From Thiohalobacter sp. (lineage in GTDB: Bacteria > Pseudomonadota > Gammaproteobacteria > DSM-19610), in contig JALSRI010000212.1 of assembly GCA_026984835.1 (NCBI GenBank), positions 1 through 34,299 of the forward strand: a DNA stretch of 34,299 nucleotides. Reading direction: 5' to 3'. Positions 16,670-25,663 of the stretch are shown here, piece by piece. The notes under the pieces are model-generated. The model saw only the letters and a list, made by a program, of their open reading frames with translations. It ran no database searches and was not told the origin of the DNA. The translations under genes were made by a program, and so were the position numbers. The number at the start of each line of letters is the position of its first letter. Positions within the stretch are counted from its first letter, which is position 1.

Positions 16670-17856
16670 TCGGGTTCCCCTTCTTCGTTCAATCGGTAGT
16701 CGATGCTGACGCGGTCGCCGGCCACCGGCCGGAAACGGTGGTCGGCGAAATCCCGGTGCGCCGGGTGCTCGCGGTAGCTGTCGATCACCGCCGGGTGGGT
16801 GAAGGTGACCAGCCAGCAATGGCGGTAGCGGGCGTCTTCCGCGACGGCTGTGCCGGTGGCCACGCGGCGCACGCCGGGTATGGCGCCGAGCACGCGCCGG
16901 CCCTCGGCCATCATGTCCCGGGCGCCGGCGTCGTCCAGGCCGGTGGTATTGTAGAGGATCACGTGTTCGACCGGCTGCCAGGCCGCGCAGGCGGCGCGCA
17001 GCGCGTCGGCCCGGCCGGCACTGCCCCACAGGCGCATGCAGCGTTCCGCCTCGGCGGCCACGGCCTCGCGGACGCCGCGCGTCAGCTCGGTGTAGCTGCC
17101 GCCGCCGTCGCCGGCGTTGGCGCGGATGCGCGCGCCGGCGGCGTCGGCCAGCGCCGTGTAATAGTTGATCTTGGCCACGCCCGCCGCGATCAGGCGCCGG
17201 AACTGCTCGTCGGCCAGGCCGGTCCCGCCGTGGATGACCAGCGGCAGGCCGAGCGCCGCGTCGATGGCCCGCAGGCGGTCGAAGTCCAGCCGTGGCTCGC
17301 CGCGCATGCGGCCGTGCACGGTGCCGACCGACACGGCCAGGAAGTCGACACCGGTCTGCTCGACATAGGTGCGGGCCTCCTCGACCGAGGTATAGACGAC
17401 CTCGCCGGGGTGGCGCTCGGCGTCCTCGCCTTCCACGCCCGGCACGTAGCCCAGTTCCCCTTCCACCGGAATGCCGCAGGCATGCGCCATGTCGACCACC
17501 TCGCGGGTACGGTGGATGTTTTCCGCCAGTGGCGCCTGCGACGCGTCGACCATGACGCCGTTGCAGCCCAGGCGGATGCCGCGCACCGCCGATTCCAGTG
17601 ATTCGCCGTGGTCCAGGTGGATGGCCACCGGGACCGCTGCGCGCCGGGCGGCCGCCACCACCGCGGGCATCACCAGCTCGAAATCGAAGTACCCGAAGTG
17701 GGATTCCGCCAGGCTCAGGATGATGGGCGACCGGCAGCGTTCGGCCGCCGCCATCAGGCCTTCCAGGAAGTCGAGGCCGACCAGATCGAAGGCGCCCACC
17801 GCGTAGCGATTGCGGTGGGCGTGACGCAGCATGTCGCCCATGTCGACCAGTGCCAT
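16666..17856 (-). CDS. Class II aldolase fused to a Dabb domain
   Basis: Residues 1-290 are a class II (zinc) ketose-bisphosphate aldolase of the Fba/GatY type. Visible features are D82 and H83 in HLDHGES, EGELG at 132-136, H181 in GTVHG and H209 in VIHGGTGL, matching the catalytic aspartate and zinc histidines. Residues about 296-388 (VEHVILYNTTGL ... FADHRFRPVAGD) form a stress-responsive A/B barrel (Dabb) domain, an unusual partner for an aldolase. The substrate cannot be told from sequence; fructose- or tagatose-bisphosphate are the family precedents. The gene overlaps the carbonic anhydrase gene and is divergent from the nhaR-like gene across 124 bases. The start ATG 17856 begins MALVDMGDMLRHAH, the usual family N-terminus. 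Confidence 0.88.
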   Translation of the reverse strand: MALVDMGDMLRHAHRNRYAVGAFDLVGLDFLEGLMAAAERCRSPIILSLAESHFGYFDFELVMPAVVAAARRAAVPVAIHLDHGESLESAVRGIRLGCNGVMVDASQAPLAENIHRTREVVDMAHACGIPVEGELGYVPGVEGEDAERHPGEVVYTSVEEARTYVEQTGVDFLAVSVGTVHGRMRGEPRLDFDRLRAIDAALGLPLVIHGGTGLADEQFRRLIAAGVAKINYYTALADAAGARIRANAGDGGGSYTELTRGVREAVAAEAERCMRLWGSAGRADALRAACAAWQPVEHVILYNTTGLDDAGARDMMAEGRRVLGAIPGVRRVATGTAVAEDARYRHCWLVTFTHPAVIDSYREHPAHRDFADHRFRPVAGDRVSIDYRLNEEGEPD

Positions 17857-17980
17857 AGCGGTATCCTCTCGTGACTGCGGGGTGGAATCTGTTCCCGATC
17901 AGGATAAACGTTGTGCATACTAAGAAAAAATCGATTATAACTACACTACCATTCGTATAATACGAGGGTACCATGGGGCT
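17857..17980. promoter_or_regulatory. Divergent promoter region with LysR-type palindrome
   Basis: The spacer is AT-rich compared with its surroundings. TCGTAT-A-ATACGA at 17953-17965 is a perfect interrupted palindrome with the T-N11-A form of a LysR-type operator. It contains a consensus TATAAT at 17956-17961 pointing towards the regulator gene; the matching -35 is weak. A second TATAAT lies on the minus strand (positions 17939-17934) and would serve the aldolase-carbonic anhydrase operon. An operator overlapping its own promoter is typical of LysR autoregulation. Confidence 0.5.
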
Positions 17981-18907
17981 GTGATCAACTACCGGCATTT
18001 GCATTATTTCTGGATGGTGGCAAAGGAGGGCAGTATCGCCCGCGCCGGCGAGCGCCTGCACCTGACGCCGCAGACCATCAGCGGTCAGCTCGGTGTGCTG
18101 GAAGACAGCCTCGGTGAACCCCTGTTCGTGCGCGCCGGCCGCAACCTGGAGCTGACCGAGACCGGCCGCCTGGTGCTGGGCTACGCCGACGAGATCTTTT
18201 CTCTCGGCAGCGAACTGGAAGAGATGCTGCGTGGCCTGCCGGAAGGCCGGCCGCTGGTGTTCCGCGTCGGCGTGGTCGACGTGGTGCCCAAGTCCATCGC
18301 CTACCGGCTGCTGGCGCCGGCCCTGGAGCTGGCCGAGGCGGTGCGCATCCAGTGCCGCGAGGGTGGTGTCGATTCGCTGCTGGCGGAGCTGGCGGTGCAC
18401 CGTGTCGACCTGGTGATCGCGGACGGCCCGATCCCGCCCGGCGTCAACGTGCGCGGTTTCAATCATCCGCTCGGCGAATGCGGCGTCACCTTCTTTGCCA
18501 CGCCGCCGCTGGCGCGCCGCTTCGGGCGGGATTTCCCCGCCAGTCTGGACGGCGCGCCGCTGCTGCTGCCGGGCGAGACCGGTCTGGTGCGGCGGCGGCT
18601 GACCCAATGGTTCGACGGCCTGCGCATCCACCCGCGCATCGTCGGCGAGTTCGACGACAGCGCCCTGATGAAGGCCTTCGGGCAGAGCGGCGCAGGCATC
18701 TTCGTGGCACCCACCCCCATTGCGGCGGAGGTCGAAGCGCAGTACGGCGTTACCGCCCTGGGACACACGGACGAGGTGCGCGAGCAGTTCTACGCCATTT
18801 CCGTGGAACGCAAGATCTCCCACCCGGCGGTAGCCGCCATTGCGCAGACGGCGCGTCAGTGGCTGTTTCGCGAGTCGCCCGCAGCCGGCGGGGGCAGGCG
18901 TGCATGA
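17981..18907 (+). CDS. nhaR: LysR-family regulator, NhaR-like
   Basis: The 308-residue protein begins MINYRHLHYFWMVAKEGSIARAGERLHLTPQTIS, the helix-turn-helix start typical of NhaR rather than generic LysR proteins. The effector-binding domain follows from about residue 90 (FRVGVVDVVPKSIAYRLL). NhaR activates Na+/H+ antiporter genes in response to sodium, and in some bacteria also biofilm polysaccharide genes. The next gene is a cation:proton antiporter 48 bases downstream, which supports the call. The start is GTG 17981; the ATG at 17973 runs into a stop. A LysR-type palindrome lies directly upstream. It may also control the divergent aldolase-carbonic anhydrase operon. Confidence 0.85.
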   Translation: MINYRHLHYFWMVAKEGSIARAGERLHLTPQTISGQLGVLEDSLGEPLFVRAGRNLELTETGRLVLGYADEIFSLGSELEEMLRGLPEGRPLVFRVGVVDVVPKSIAYRLLAPALELAEAVRIQCREGGVDSLLAELAVHRVDLVIADGPIPPGVNVRGFNHPLGECGVTFFATPPLARRFGRDFPASLDGAPLLLPGETGLVRRRLTQWFDGLRIHPRIVGEFDDSALMKAFGQSGAGIFVAPTPIAAEVEAQYGVTALGHTDEVREQFYAISVERKISHPAVAAIAQTARQWLFRESPAAGGGRRA

Positions 18908-18955
18908 AGCGGCAGGGCAGGCGCTGCCCGTCCATGGGAGGCTGAGGAGGGCTTC

Positions 18956-20176
18956 ATGGAAACCCACCAGTTCTTCTTCCATCTGCTGATCATCCTGCTC
19001 ACGGCGCGCGTGTTCGCCGAACTGTCGGTGCGCTTGAAGGCACCGGCGGTGATCGGCGAGCTGTTGGCCGGCGTGGTGCTGGGTCCCAGCCTGCTGGGCT
19101 GGATCGAACCGGCCGAGGCCATCAAGCTGATGGCCGAGATCGGCATCATCCTGCTGCTGTTCGAGGTCGGCCTGGAGACCGACGTCAAGCGCCTGGTGCA
19201 CACCGGTCTGAAATCCATGGTGGTGGCGCTGGCCGGGTTCGTGCTGCCCCTGCTGTTCGGGTTTGCACTCGGCTACTGGGTGTTCGAACTGTCGTTGCTG
19301 GTGTCGTTGTTCGTCGGCGGCACGCTGACCGCCACCAGCATCGGCATCACCGTGCGGGTGCTGGCCGATCTGCGCCGCCAGCAGGCGCCGGAAGGGCAGA
19401 TCGTACTGGGGGCCGCGGTACTCGACGACGTCCTGGGCGTGGTACTGCTGGCGCTGCTCTACGAGTTTTCCCTGGGTGGCGGCGTGAGCCTGCTCAACGC
19501 CGGCAGGGTGCTGGTGTTCGTTGGCGCCTTCTTCGTGCTGGCGCCGATTGCCGCCAGGCTGATCTCCCTGGTCATCAAGCGTTTCGACGCCGTCAGCACC
19601 ATTCCCGGGCTGCTGCCCACCACCATCGTGTCGCTGGTGTTGTTCTTCGCCTGGCTGGCGCATGTCATGGGCGCGCCGGAACTGCTGGGCGGCTTCGCCG
19701 CCGGCCTGGCCCTGTCGCGGCGCTTCTTCCTGCCGCTGGGCGTGGCGCTGCATGCCGACGAGAGCTTCGCGCACCGCATCGAGGAGCAGATGCAGCCCAT
19801 CGTGCATCTGTTCACGCCCATTTTCTTCGTGTTCGTCGGCCTGTCGCTGAATCTGCGCGACATCGACTGGGGCTCGCCCTTCATCTGGGGTTTCTCGGCG
19901 CTGCTGCTGCTGGCGGCGGTGGCGGGCAAGGTCATGGGCGCCCTGTTGATACGGGAGTCCTGGCCGGCCCGCTGGGTGATCGGCACGGCCATGATCCCGC
20001 GTGGCGAGGTCGGGCTGATCTTCGCCGAGCTGGGCCGGGTGAGCGGCATATTCGACAACGAGATCTATGCCGGCATGGTGATGGTCATCGCGCTCACCAC
20101 CCTGCTGCCGCCGTTCGTCATGAAGACGATGTACGGGCGCTGGGGCGCGCGCCTGTCAACGCCTGCCGGCGGCTGA
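18956..20176 (+). CDS. CPA2 family cation:proton antiporter (Kef/NapA type)
   Basis: The 406-residue protein has about 12 hydrophobic segments in the CPA2 monovalent cation:proton antiporter pattern. It starts with FHLLIILLTARVFAELSVRL and AVIGELLAGVVLGPSLLG, the first two helices of Kef/NapA proteins. LLLFEVGLETD and AAVLDDVLGVVLLALL follow, the latter with the paired aspartates of the ion site. There is no C-terminal TrkA-N domain, so it is nearer to Na+/H+ or K+/H+ exchangers than to gated KefC. A GAGGAGGG ribosome binding site precedes ATG 18956. It follows the nhaR-like regulator in the same operon and should serve sodium and pH homeostasis in the inner membrane. Confidence 0.92.
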   Translation: METHQFFFHLLIILLTARVFAELSVRLKAPAVIGELLAGVVLGPSLLGWIEPAEAIKLMAEIGIILLLFEVGLETDVKRLVHTGLKSMVVALAGFVLPLLFGFALGYWVFELSLLVSLFVGGTLTATSIGITVRVLADLRRQQAPEGQIVLGAAVLDDVLGVVLLALLYEFSLGGGVSLLNAGRVLVFVGAFFVLAPIAARLISLVIKRFDAVSTIPGLLPTTIVSLVLFFAWLAHVMGAPELLGGFAAGLALSRRFFLPLGVALHADESFAHRIEEQMQPIVHLFTPIFFVFVGLSLNLRDIDWGSPFIWGFSALLLLAAVAGKVMGALLIRESWPARWVIGTAMIPRGEVGLIFAELGRVSGIFDNEIYAGMVMVIALTTLLPPFVMKTMYGRWGARLSTPAGG

Positions 20177-20193
20177 CTTCCAGGGCCCTGTCC

Positions 20194-20634
20194 CTAGTGC
20201 GTGTGGCCGTTGCACAGCCGCCGGTACTGGTTGGCTACCACGGAAGCCAGGCGCAGCATCTGGGGCAGATCGGAGGCCGGCTGCCAGGTGGTCGCCAGCA
20301 GCAGGCCCTCGAACAGGTCCCTGCCGTCCCATTCGCAGTTCGCCAGCGCCTGCAGCAGGCGGCGCTGGCTGCCGTCCAGCCCGGAAAAGCGCGCCGCGAA
20401 GCCGTTGCGTGCCGTTCTCGCCACCTGGCAGCGCAGGCAGGCGACCCGGCCTTGCCGGGGCAGGTGCAAGGTGATCTCCAGCTCTTCGCCGCAGTGCAGG
20501 TCGGGTGCCGCGGCGATGAAGAGTCCACCGGTGCCGATGTTGCGTGTGTGGCCGTAGCGGCTGGTGGCAAGACGCGAAGGCTTGAATTCGACGGGCAGCG
20601 CCAGGTTGGCGCGGGCACAGGCACGAAGCTCCAT
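20194..20634 (-). CDS. PilZ domain c-di-GMP receptor
   Basis: The 146-residue protein has a single PilZ domain. RACAR at residues 4-8 fits the RxxxR c-di-GMP clamp, and RNIGTGGLFI near residue 31 fits the (D/N)xSxxG motif with threonine in place of serine. The barrel continues through ELEITLHLP and GFAARFSGLDG. The roughly 45-residue C-terminal tail is of unknown role. Receptors of this kind pass c-di-GMP levels to motility, adhesion or exopolysaccharide machinery. The gene converges with the antiporter gene and lies downstream of the HDOD gene on the same strand, but a 144-base gap with its own promoter candidate separates them. Confidence 0.9.
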   Translation of the reverse strand: MELRACARANLALPVEFKPSRLATSRYGHTRNIGTGGLFIAAAPDLHCGEELEITLHLPRQGRVACLRCQVARTARNGFAARFSGLDGSQRRLLQALANCEWDGRDLFEGLLLATTWQPASDLPQMLRLASVVANQYRRLCNGHTH

Positions 20635-20754
20635 GGCGGAGTGCTCCTTCGTTGGCTGGTTCCAGGCCCGTCCCCTGCCAGCGTGCGTGGTGTCGTATGT
20701 TATTTGCCCGGCGACACATTTGGTCGCTGTCGGGCTTGGTGATTGTACGGCAAA

Positions 20755-20782
20755 ATCTAGAAGTGCGTGCCCGCGTTGTCAA
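20755..20782 (-). promoter_or_regulatory. Sigma70-like promoter candidate for the PilZ gene
   Basis: On the minus strand a perfect TTGACA (20782-20777) is followed after 16 bases by TAGATT (20760-20755). It overlaps the end of the HDOD gene and would start transcription near 20748, about 115 bases before the PilZ start. A bulged inverted repeat (GCCCG-ACA-GCGAC with GTCGC-CGGGC) lies in the resulting leader, near 20709-20735. Confidence 0.4.
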
Positions 20783-21840
20783 GCAGGGGCTCGGCCCGCG
20801 TCCAACCTGGCGAGGCTCTCGTAGCAGGCGGCACAGCTGTCGGTGAGGCGGCCCTGCAGGCGGCACTGGATACGCCTGCGCTCTTCCCCGCCCAGCAGGC
20901 CGCGGCTCGACAGGGTGTGGATCTTGGCCAGCTTGTCGGCGGCATACAGAATGTTGGCCAGCCCGCTGCCGCGCTGTTTGTCGCCATCGATCCCGGCGTA
21001 GGACGCCATCGCCGTGACGACGGATCCGGGGAAATCCCAACCGCGGGTGATGCGGGTGGTCAACTGCCGTGCGTGCCGGGACAGCCTGCTGCGGAACTCC
21101 GGCGAACGCGGCACATTGGTGCCGTCCCAGATGCGGTCCAGCGTCGTCATCGCCACGCTGAATCCGACATTGTGCACGATGCCCGCCAGGTAGGCGTGGA
21201 AGCGGTCGCCGCCCTCCCGTTTCGCCAGGCAGTCGGCGGCGACGGCCGTCTTCTTGGCCTGCTCCCAGAGCGCCGGGCTGGACAGGCGCGTGAAGTGACC
21301 GGACTCCAGGTTGAGCAGCGGCTTGAACACCGCCCGGCTCACCAGCTGGCGGATGCCGGTCCTGCCGACGCGCACGATGGCCCCCTCCAGGCTGTCGACT
21401 TGCCTGCCGGTGCGGTAGAAGGGGCTGTTCGCCAGCCGGATCACTTCGCCGATGAGGACCGAATCGCGGCCGATCTCCCGGGCCAGGCCAGCGGCGGACG
21501 AGTCGTCGTCGCGCAGCGCCTGCATCACGCGCGGGATGATGGCGGGCAGCCGCGGCACCTGCCCGGCGAGGTCGTCCCGGCTGGCCGTCAGCCGCTCCAG
21601 CTCGCGCAGGGCGCGGCGCTCGAATGCATTGGGGCCGTGTTCCGTGACAGAGCTGGCACCGAGGATGCAGCCGCTGAAGGCCAGTTCGATATCGCCGTCC
21701 TCCGTCGCCAGCGGGCCGTCCTGCAGTTCGACGGAAGTGGCGGCCCCGGTCGAGGTCGCGGCCGCCGGCTGTTGCCGGTCGCGGCCGGCCGGTGCCGCCT
21801 TCGAGCCCGTGATCCAGTGGCCCAGTCGTCTGAACACCAT
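20779..21840 (-). CDS. HDOD domain protein
   Basis: The 353-residue protein has a low-complexity N-terminal region of about 100 residues. An HDOD domain follows from LPRLPAIIPRVMQALRDDDSSAAGLAREIGRD to about residue 330, with LIGEVIRLANSPFY and VGRTGIRQLVSRAVFKPL as in the family. HDOD proteins are HD-like folds without the catalytic metal residues and act as signalling scaffolds, often next to c-di-GMP proteins as here. The start is ATG 21840 because GGAG stands 7 bases upstream. The longer frame to 21882 adds only basic residues. Its divergent neighbour starts 138 bases away. The partner protein is unknown. Confidence 0.85.
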   Translation of the reverse strand: MVFRRLGHWITGSKAAPAGRDRQQPAAATSTGAATSVELQDGPLATEDGDIELAFSGCILGASSVTEHGPNAFERRALRELERLTASRDDLAGQVPRLPAIIPRVMQALRDDDSSAAGLAREIGRDSVLIGEVIRLANSPFYRTGRQVDSLEGAIVRVGRTGIRQLVSRAVFKPLLNLESGHFTRLSSPALWEQAKKTAVAADCLAKREGGDRFHAYLAGIVHNVGFSVAMTTLDRIWDGTNVPRSPEFRSRLSRHARQLTTRITRGWDFPGSVVTAMASYAGIDGDKQRGSGLANILYAADKLAKIHTLSSRGLLGGEERRRIQCRLQGRLTDSCAACYESLARLDAGRAPA

Positions 21841-21978
21841 CGGTGTTCTCCATGGTCGTTGCCGTGGCCGTATTCTGTCCAAGTGTCGCCATGGTGTCCA
21901 TGCCGGATCGCGTCGCGGCTTACCTTTTTTCGATAGTTGTCGCTAGAATGGACGAAGGTACAGGGCACGGGAGGTGCC

Positions 21979-22629
21979 ATGCTGAATGTCCTGCAACAGG
22001 TGCTGCAACGGCTCTATGGAATCGAGGTGAGCTACCGGGTTTCCGATTTCGTCATCACCGACGCCCGCCTGGCCCGTCTGCTGGGCGGCACCGCGGCCGC
22101 CGATGCACCCGAGAACCTGCTCATCCGCCAGGACGGCGAGGACGTCGACCTGAGCCTGTACCTGGATGCCGCCCTGTTCGAGCGTTTCGAGGGCGGGAAC
22201 CCGCTGCGCTACCTGCACGCGAGCAATATCGACAGCTTTTGCGTGGTGCTGGAGGGAGTGAGCCACTTCCTCTACCTGGCATGGCACGCCGCGGCTGATC
22301 GTCGCATCAGCCTGCTGGAGCTGGAGATGCAGGCCGAGGTCGACAAGTACGCCGTGCTCGCCATGCTGCTCAAGTCGCAGCGGCGTTGCTCCCTGCCGGC
22401 CTGGTTGCGGCGCTGGTTGTTCGAGAAGGTCAGTTTCCATTCCAGCCTCGACAGCCGGCAACTGGAGCGCTATCTGCACGCGAATCATTTCGCGAGGCGC
22501 TACTGCCGCCACCTGGAGCGGCGTTTCCGCTGGCGCTGGAACGGTGTCGACCTGGTGCAGGAGCTGCGCCGCTTCTACCGTCTCGGCCAGTCACAGAAGA
22601 TACGTTTCATCAACCACGCCTGCAGCTGA
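21979..22629 (+). CDS. Conserved-looking protein of unknown function
   Basis: The 216-residue protein begins MLNVLQQVLQRLYGIEVSYRVSDFVITD and is rich in acidic and aromatic residues. It has no signal peptide or membrane helix. The segment NIDSFCVVLEGVSHFLYLAWHAA and the late basic, arginine-rich region (YCRHLERRFRWRWNG) look structured. I do not recognise a domain. The start is supported by GGGAGG just before ATG 21979; an upstream in-frame ATG at 21937 lacks a good site. A TAGAAT at 21944-21949 could be its -10 box. It sits 7 bases before the acyltransferase gene, so the two probably form an operon and may work together. Confidence 0.75.
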   Translation: MLNVLQQVLQRLYGIEVSYRVSDFVITDARLARLLGGTAAADAPENLLIRQDGEDVDLSLYLDAALFERFEGGNPLRYLHASNIDSFCVVLEGVSHFLYLAWHAAADRRISLLELEMQAEVDKYAVLAMLLKSQRRCSLPAWLRRWLFEKVSFHSSLDSRQLERYLHANHFARRYCRHLERRFRWRWNGVDLVQELRRFYRLGQSQKIRFINHACS

Positions 22630-22636
22630 TTCCCTG

Positions 22637-23803
22637 GTGCCGAACGATCCGACTGTAACCGTGGTGTCCTCCGCATCGGCGTTCCGCTCCCTGCGCGGGG
22701 AGTGGGACGGGCTGCTGGATGCCGCCGCCTCGCCCAGTATCTTCCTGGGATGGGACTGGCTGTACAGCTGGTGGGAAGTGTATGCCGGTCCTGCCGACCG
22801 GTTGCACATCGTGCTGGTGCGGGATGGCGGCCGCCTGGTCGGTCTTGCGCCGCTCTACGTGACGCCGGTGCACTGCCTCGCCGGGCTGCGCGCGCGACGA
22901 CTGCAGTTCATCGGCATGGGCGAGCCGGAATGGGAGGAAGTGGCGTCGGAGCGCATGGACGTCATCGCCCGGCGCGGCTGCGAGGCGCAGGTCGTGTCGG
23001 CCCTGTGGCGCTCCCTGTCCGCCGACCACGGCTGGGACGAGGCCCTGCTGGACAACATGCCGGAGGACGGGGTGCTGCTGTGCCGCCTGAGCGGGCTGCT
23101 GGCGGCGGCCGGCTGGTTCCACCGGCTCGCTGACGAGGGCATCGACTACCACATCGACTTCAGCGGCGACTGGGAGACCTACCTGGCCTCGTTGTCGCGC
23201 AACCGCAGGAAGCAGATCCGCAGCAACCTCAGGCGTTTTGCCCGGGAGGGACAGCTGGTGCACAGGCGCATCCGTTCCCGGGACGAGCTGGAAGCCGCGT
23301 TCGAGGAGCTGGTGAGGCTGCACACGCTGCGCTGGCGGCGCCGCGGCGAGAGCGGGGTGTTCGGTGCGCCGCGTTTCCACGCCTTCCAGCAGCGGGTCAT
23401 GCCGCGCCTGCTGGAGTCCGGATGCCTGGACCTGCACCTGGTCGCGCTGGACGGGGAAACCATCGCGGCGCTCTACAACATGCGCCTCGGGGATACGGTC
23501 TATTCCTACCAGAGCGGCTTCAGCTACCCGCGCCATTCGCCGGGCCTGCTGTCGGATACCCTGGCCATGGAGCAGGCCATCGAGGAGGGTTGCCGCCGCT
23601 ACGACTTTCTCAAGGGCGGGGAGGACTCCTTCAAGGCGGGTTTCGGCTGCAATACCACCCGCATCTGCTCGCTGTCGGTCTGCAACCGCACCCCCGCGGG
23701 ACGGCTGCTGGCCACGGCGAGGCGCCTGCAGCGGCTCGCCGGGCGGTTGAGCCGCCTCGCCGGCAGGGACGCCGGCCGCCGTTGCCGGCGCCACTGCCGC
23801 TGA
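22637..23803 (+). CDS. CelD/BcsL-type GNAT acyltransferase
   Basis: The 388-residue protein fits the CelD/BcsL family of GNAT-fold acyltransferases. LRGEWDGLLDAA and FLGWDWLYSWWEVY open the N-terminal half. SLSRNRRKQIRSNLRRF marks the start of the second half, and ALYNMRLGDTVYSYQSGF and YDFLKGGEDSFKAGFG are the characteristic C-terminal strands. Members are cytoplasmic and are linked to exopolysaccharide or cellulose modification, but the substrate here is unknown. The start is uncertain: GTG 22637 follows the previous stop by 7 bases but has no strong ribosome binding site, while upstream in-frame codons would overlap the previous gene. The C-terminal 35 residues are strongly basic. Confidence 0.85.
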   Translation: MPNDPTVTVVSSASAFRSLRGEWDGLLDAAASPSIFLGWDWLYSWWEVYAGPADRLHIVLVRDGGRLVGLAPLYVTPVHCLAGLRARRLQFIGMGEPEWEEVASERMDVIARRGCEAQVVSALWRSLSADHGWDEALLDNMPEDGVLLCRLSGLLAAAGWFHRLADEGIDYHIDFSGDWETYLASLSRNRRKQIRSNLRRFAREGQLVHRRIRSRDELEAAFEELVRLHTLRWRRRGESGVFGAPRFHAFQQRVMPRLLESGCLDLHLVALDGETIAALYNMRLGDTVYSYQSGFSYPRHSPGLLSDTLAMEQAIEEGCRRYDFLKGGEDSFKAGFGCNTTRICSLSVCNRTPAGRLLATARRLQRLAGRLSRLAGRDAGRRCRRHCR

Positions 23804-23837
23804 TGCCGTGCCCCTGTCGGAGCCGCGCCGGGTTGGG

Positions 23838-23855
23838 GTAGAGTAGCCGCTCTAC
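23838..23855. other. Short hairpin upstream of the TauE/SafE-type gene
   Basis: GTAGAG and CTCTAC flank a six-base loop (TAGCCG) between the acyltransferase stop and the next ATG at 23880. It could weakly separate the two genes or sit in the leader. There is no T-tract, so no terminator is claimed. Confidence 0.3.
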
Positions 23856-23879
23856 TGCTGCCCCGGGGCAAACCCGTCG

Positions 23880-24596
23880 ATGGATTTCGCCGTCTTCGTT
23901 CCCGTCACCATCGGGTTGTTCAGCGCCGTGCACTGCGTCGGCATGTGCGGCGGCATCATCGGTGCGTTGTCGATGAGTCTTCCGGCGGCGGTGCGCGACC
24001 ATCGCTGGCAGCTGTTGCGCTACGTGACGGCCTACAGCCTCGGCCGCGTCTGCAGCTATGCCGCGGCCGGTGCGCTGGTCGGCCTGCTGGGCCGGCAGGT
24101 GTTCGGTCTGCTCAGCCCGCGTCACGGTCACGCCGTGGTGCAGGTCTTCGCCGCCCTGTTGCTGATCGGCATCGGCCTGTACCTGGCCGGCTGGTTTCCG
24201 CGGTTCGCCCGGCTGGAGCGGATCGGTGCGCCCCTGTGGCGGCGCCTGGAGCCGTTCGGCCAGCGGCTGCTGCCGGTGCGTTCCCTGCCCCGGGCCTTCG
24301 GCTTCGGCCTGGTCTGGGGCTGGCTGCCCTGCGGACTGGTGTATTCCACCCTGTTGTGGAGCGCCTCGGCGGGCAGCAGCGCCCGGTCGGCCCTGTACAT
24401 GGCCCTGTTCGGCCTCGGCACCCTGCCGGCGGTAATGGGCGCCGGGATGGTGACCGGCTGGATCGGCCGGCTGGCCCGCAGCCGGCGCCTGCGCCAGCTG
24501 GTCGGCGTTCTGCTGATCCTGATGGCGCTGGCAACCCTGTGGTTCGAGCCGGCGGCCCTGCACCAGGCCGGGCACCTGCCGGCGCAGGATCTCTGA
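23880..24596 (+). CDS. TauE/SafE (DsbD-like) six-helix membrane protein
   Basis: The 238-residue protein has six membrane helices in two repeats. HCVGMCGGI near residue 18 and GWLPCGLVYSTL near residue 155 are the paired cysteine motifs of the branch annotated as sulfite exporter TauE/SafE, which is closer to DsbD and CcdA transmembrane domains. This branch often accompanies cytochrome oxidase or copper genes and is thought to move reducing power or copper across the inner membrane. True sulfite export is doubtful. Copper delivery would fit the nos genes 4 kb away, but that is inference. ATG 23880 has no obvious Shine-Dalgarno sequence. Confidence 0.85.
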   Translation: MDFAVFVPVTIGLFSAVHCVGMCGGIIGALSMSLPAAVRDHRWQLLRYVTAYSLGRVCSYAAAGALVGLLGRQVFGLLSPRHGHAVVQVFAALLLIGIGLYLAGWFPRFARLERIGAPLWRRLEPFGQRLLPVRSLPRAFGFGLVWGWLPCGLVYSTLLWSASAGSSARSALYMALFGLGTLPAVMGAGMVTGWIGRLARSRRLRQLVGVLLILMALATLWFEPAALHQAGHLPAQDL

Positions 24597-24665
24597 CCTG
24601 GCTCAAGTCTTTTGTTCGGCTGGCGGTGTAGAATCCGTCCGGAATTCTGATCCGAGGGTAGTACG

Positions 24666-25616
<951 letters not shown>

Positions 25617-25619
<3 letters not shown>

Positions 25620-25663
25620 GGGGAAGGCCGCCGTCTGGACGGCTGCTGGCCGCCAACCCCTCA
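25617..25663. terminator. Bidirectional hairpin between convergent genes
   Basis: TGAGGGG at 25617-25623 pairs with CCCCTCA at 25657-25663. The outer TGA and TCA are the stop codons of the sigma54 activator and of the copper receptor. Inside lie GGCC arms and GCCGTC-TG-GACGGC at 25629-25642. The whole spacer can fold as one imperfect hairpin on either strand. There is no T-tract. Confidence 0.4.

Noticed and set aside
13410-19807. Long minus-strand frames of 889 and 1256 codons
   Set aside because: They are shadows of the second protease, NhaR and antiporter genes. Only the last part of the longer one (16037-16669) is real, as the carbonic anhydrase.
20156-21901. Minus-strand frame of 581 codons covering the HDOD and PilZ genes
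   Set aside because: It is out of frame with both real genes and rich in P, R, G and A. The HDOD and PilZ proteins are well supported in other frames.
24599-24616. Possible sigma54 -24/-12 promoter before the activator gene (TGGCTC ... TTTTG)
   Set aside because: The GG and GC elements are wrongly spaced and the -12 GC is missing.
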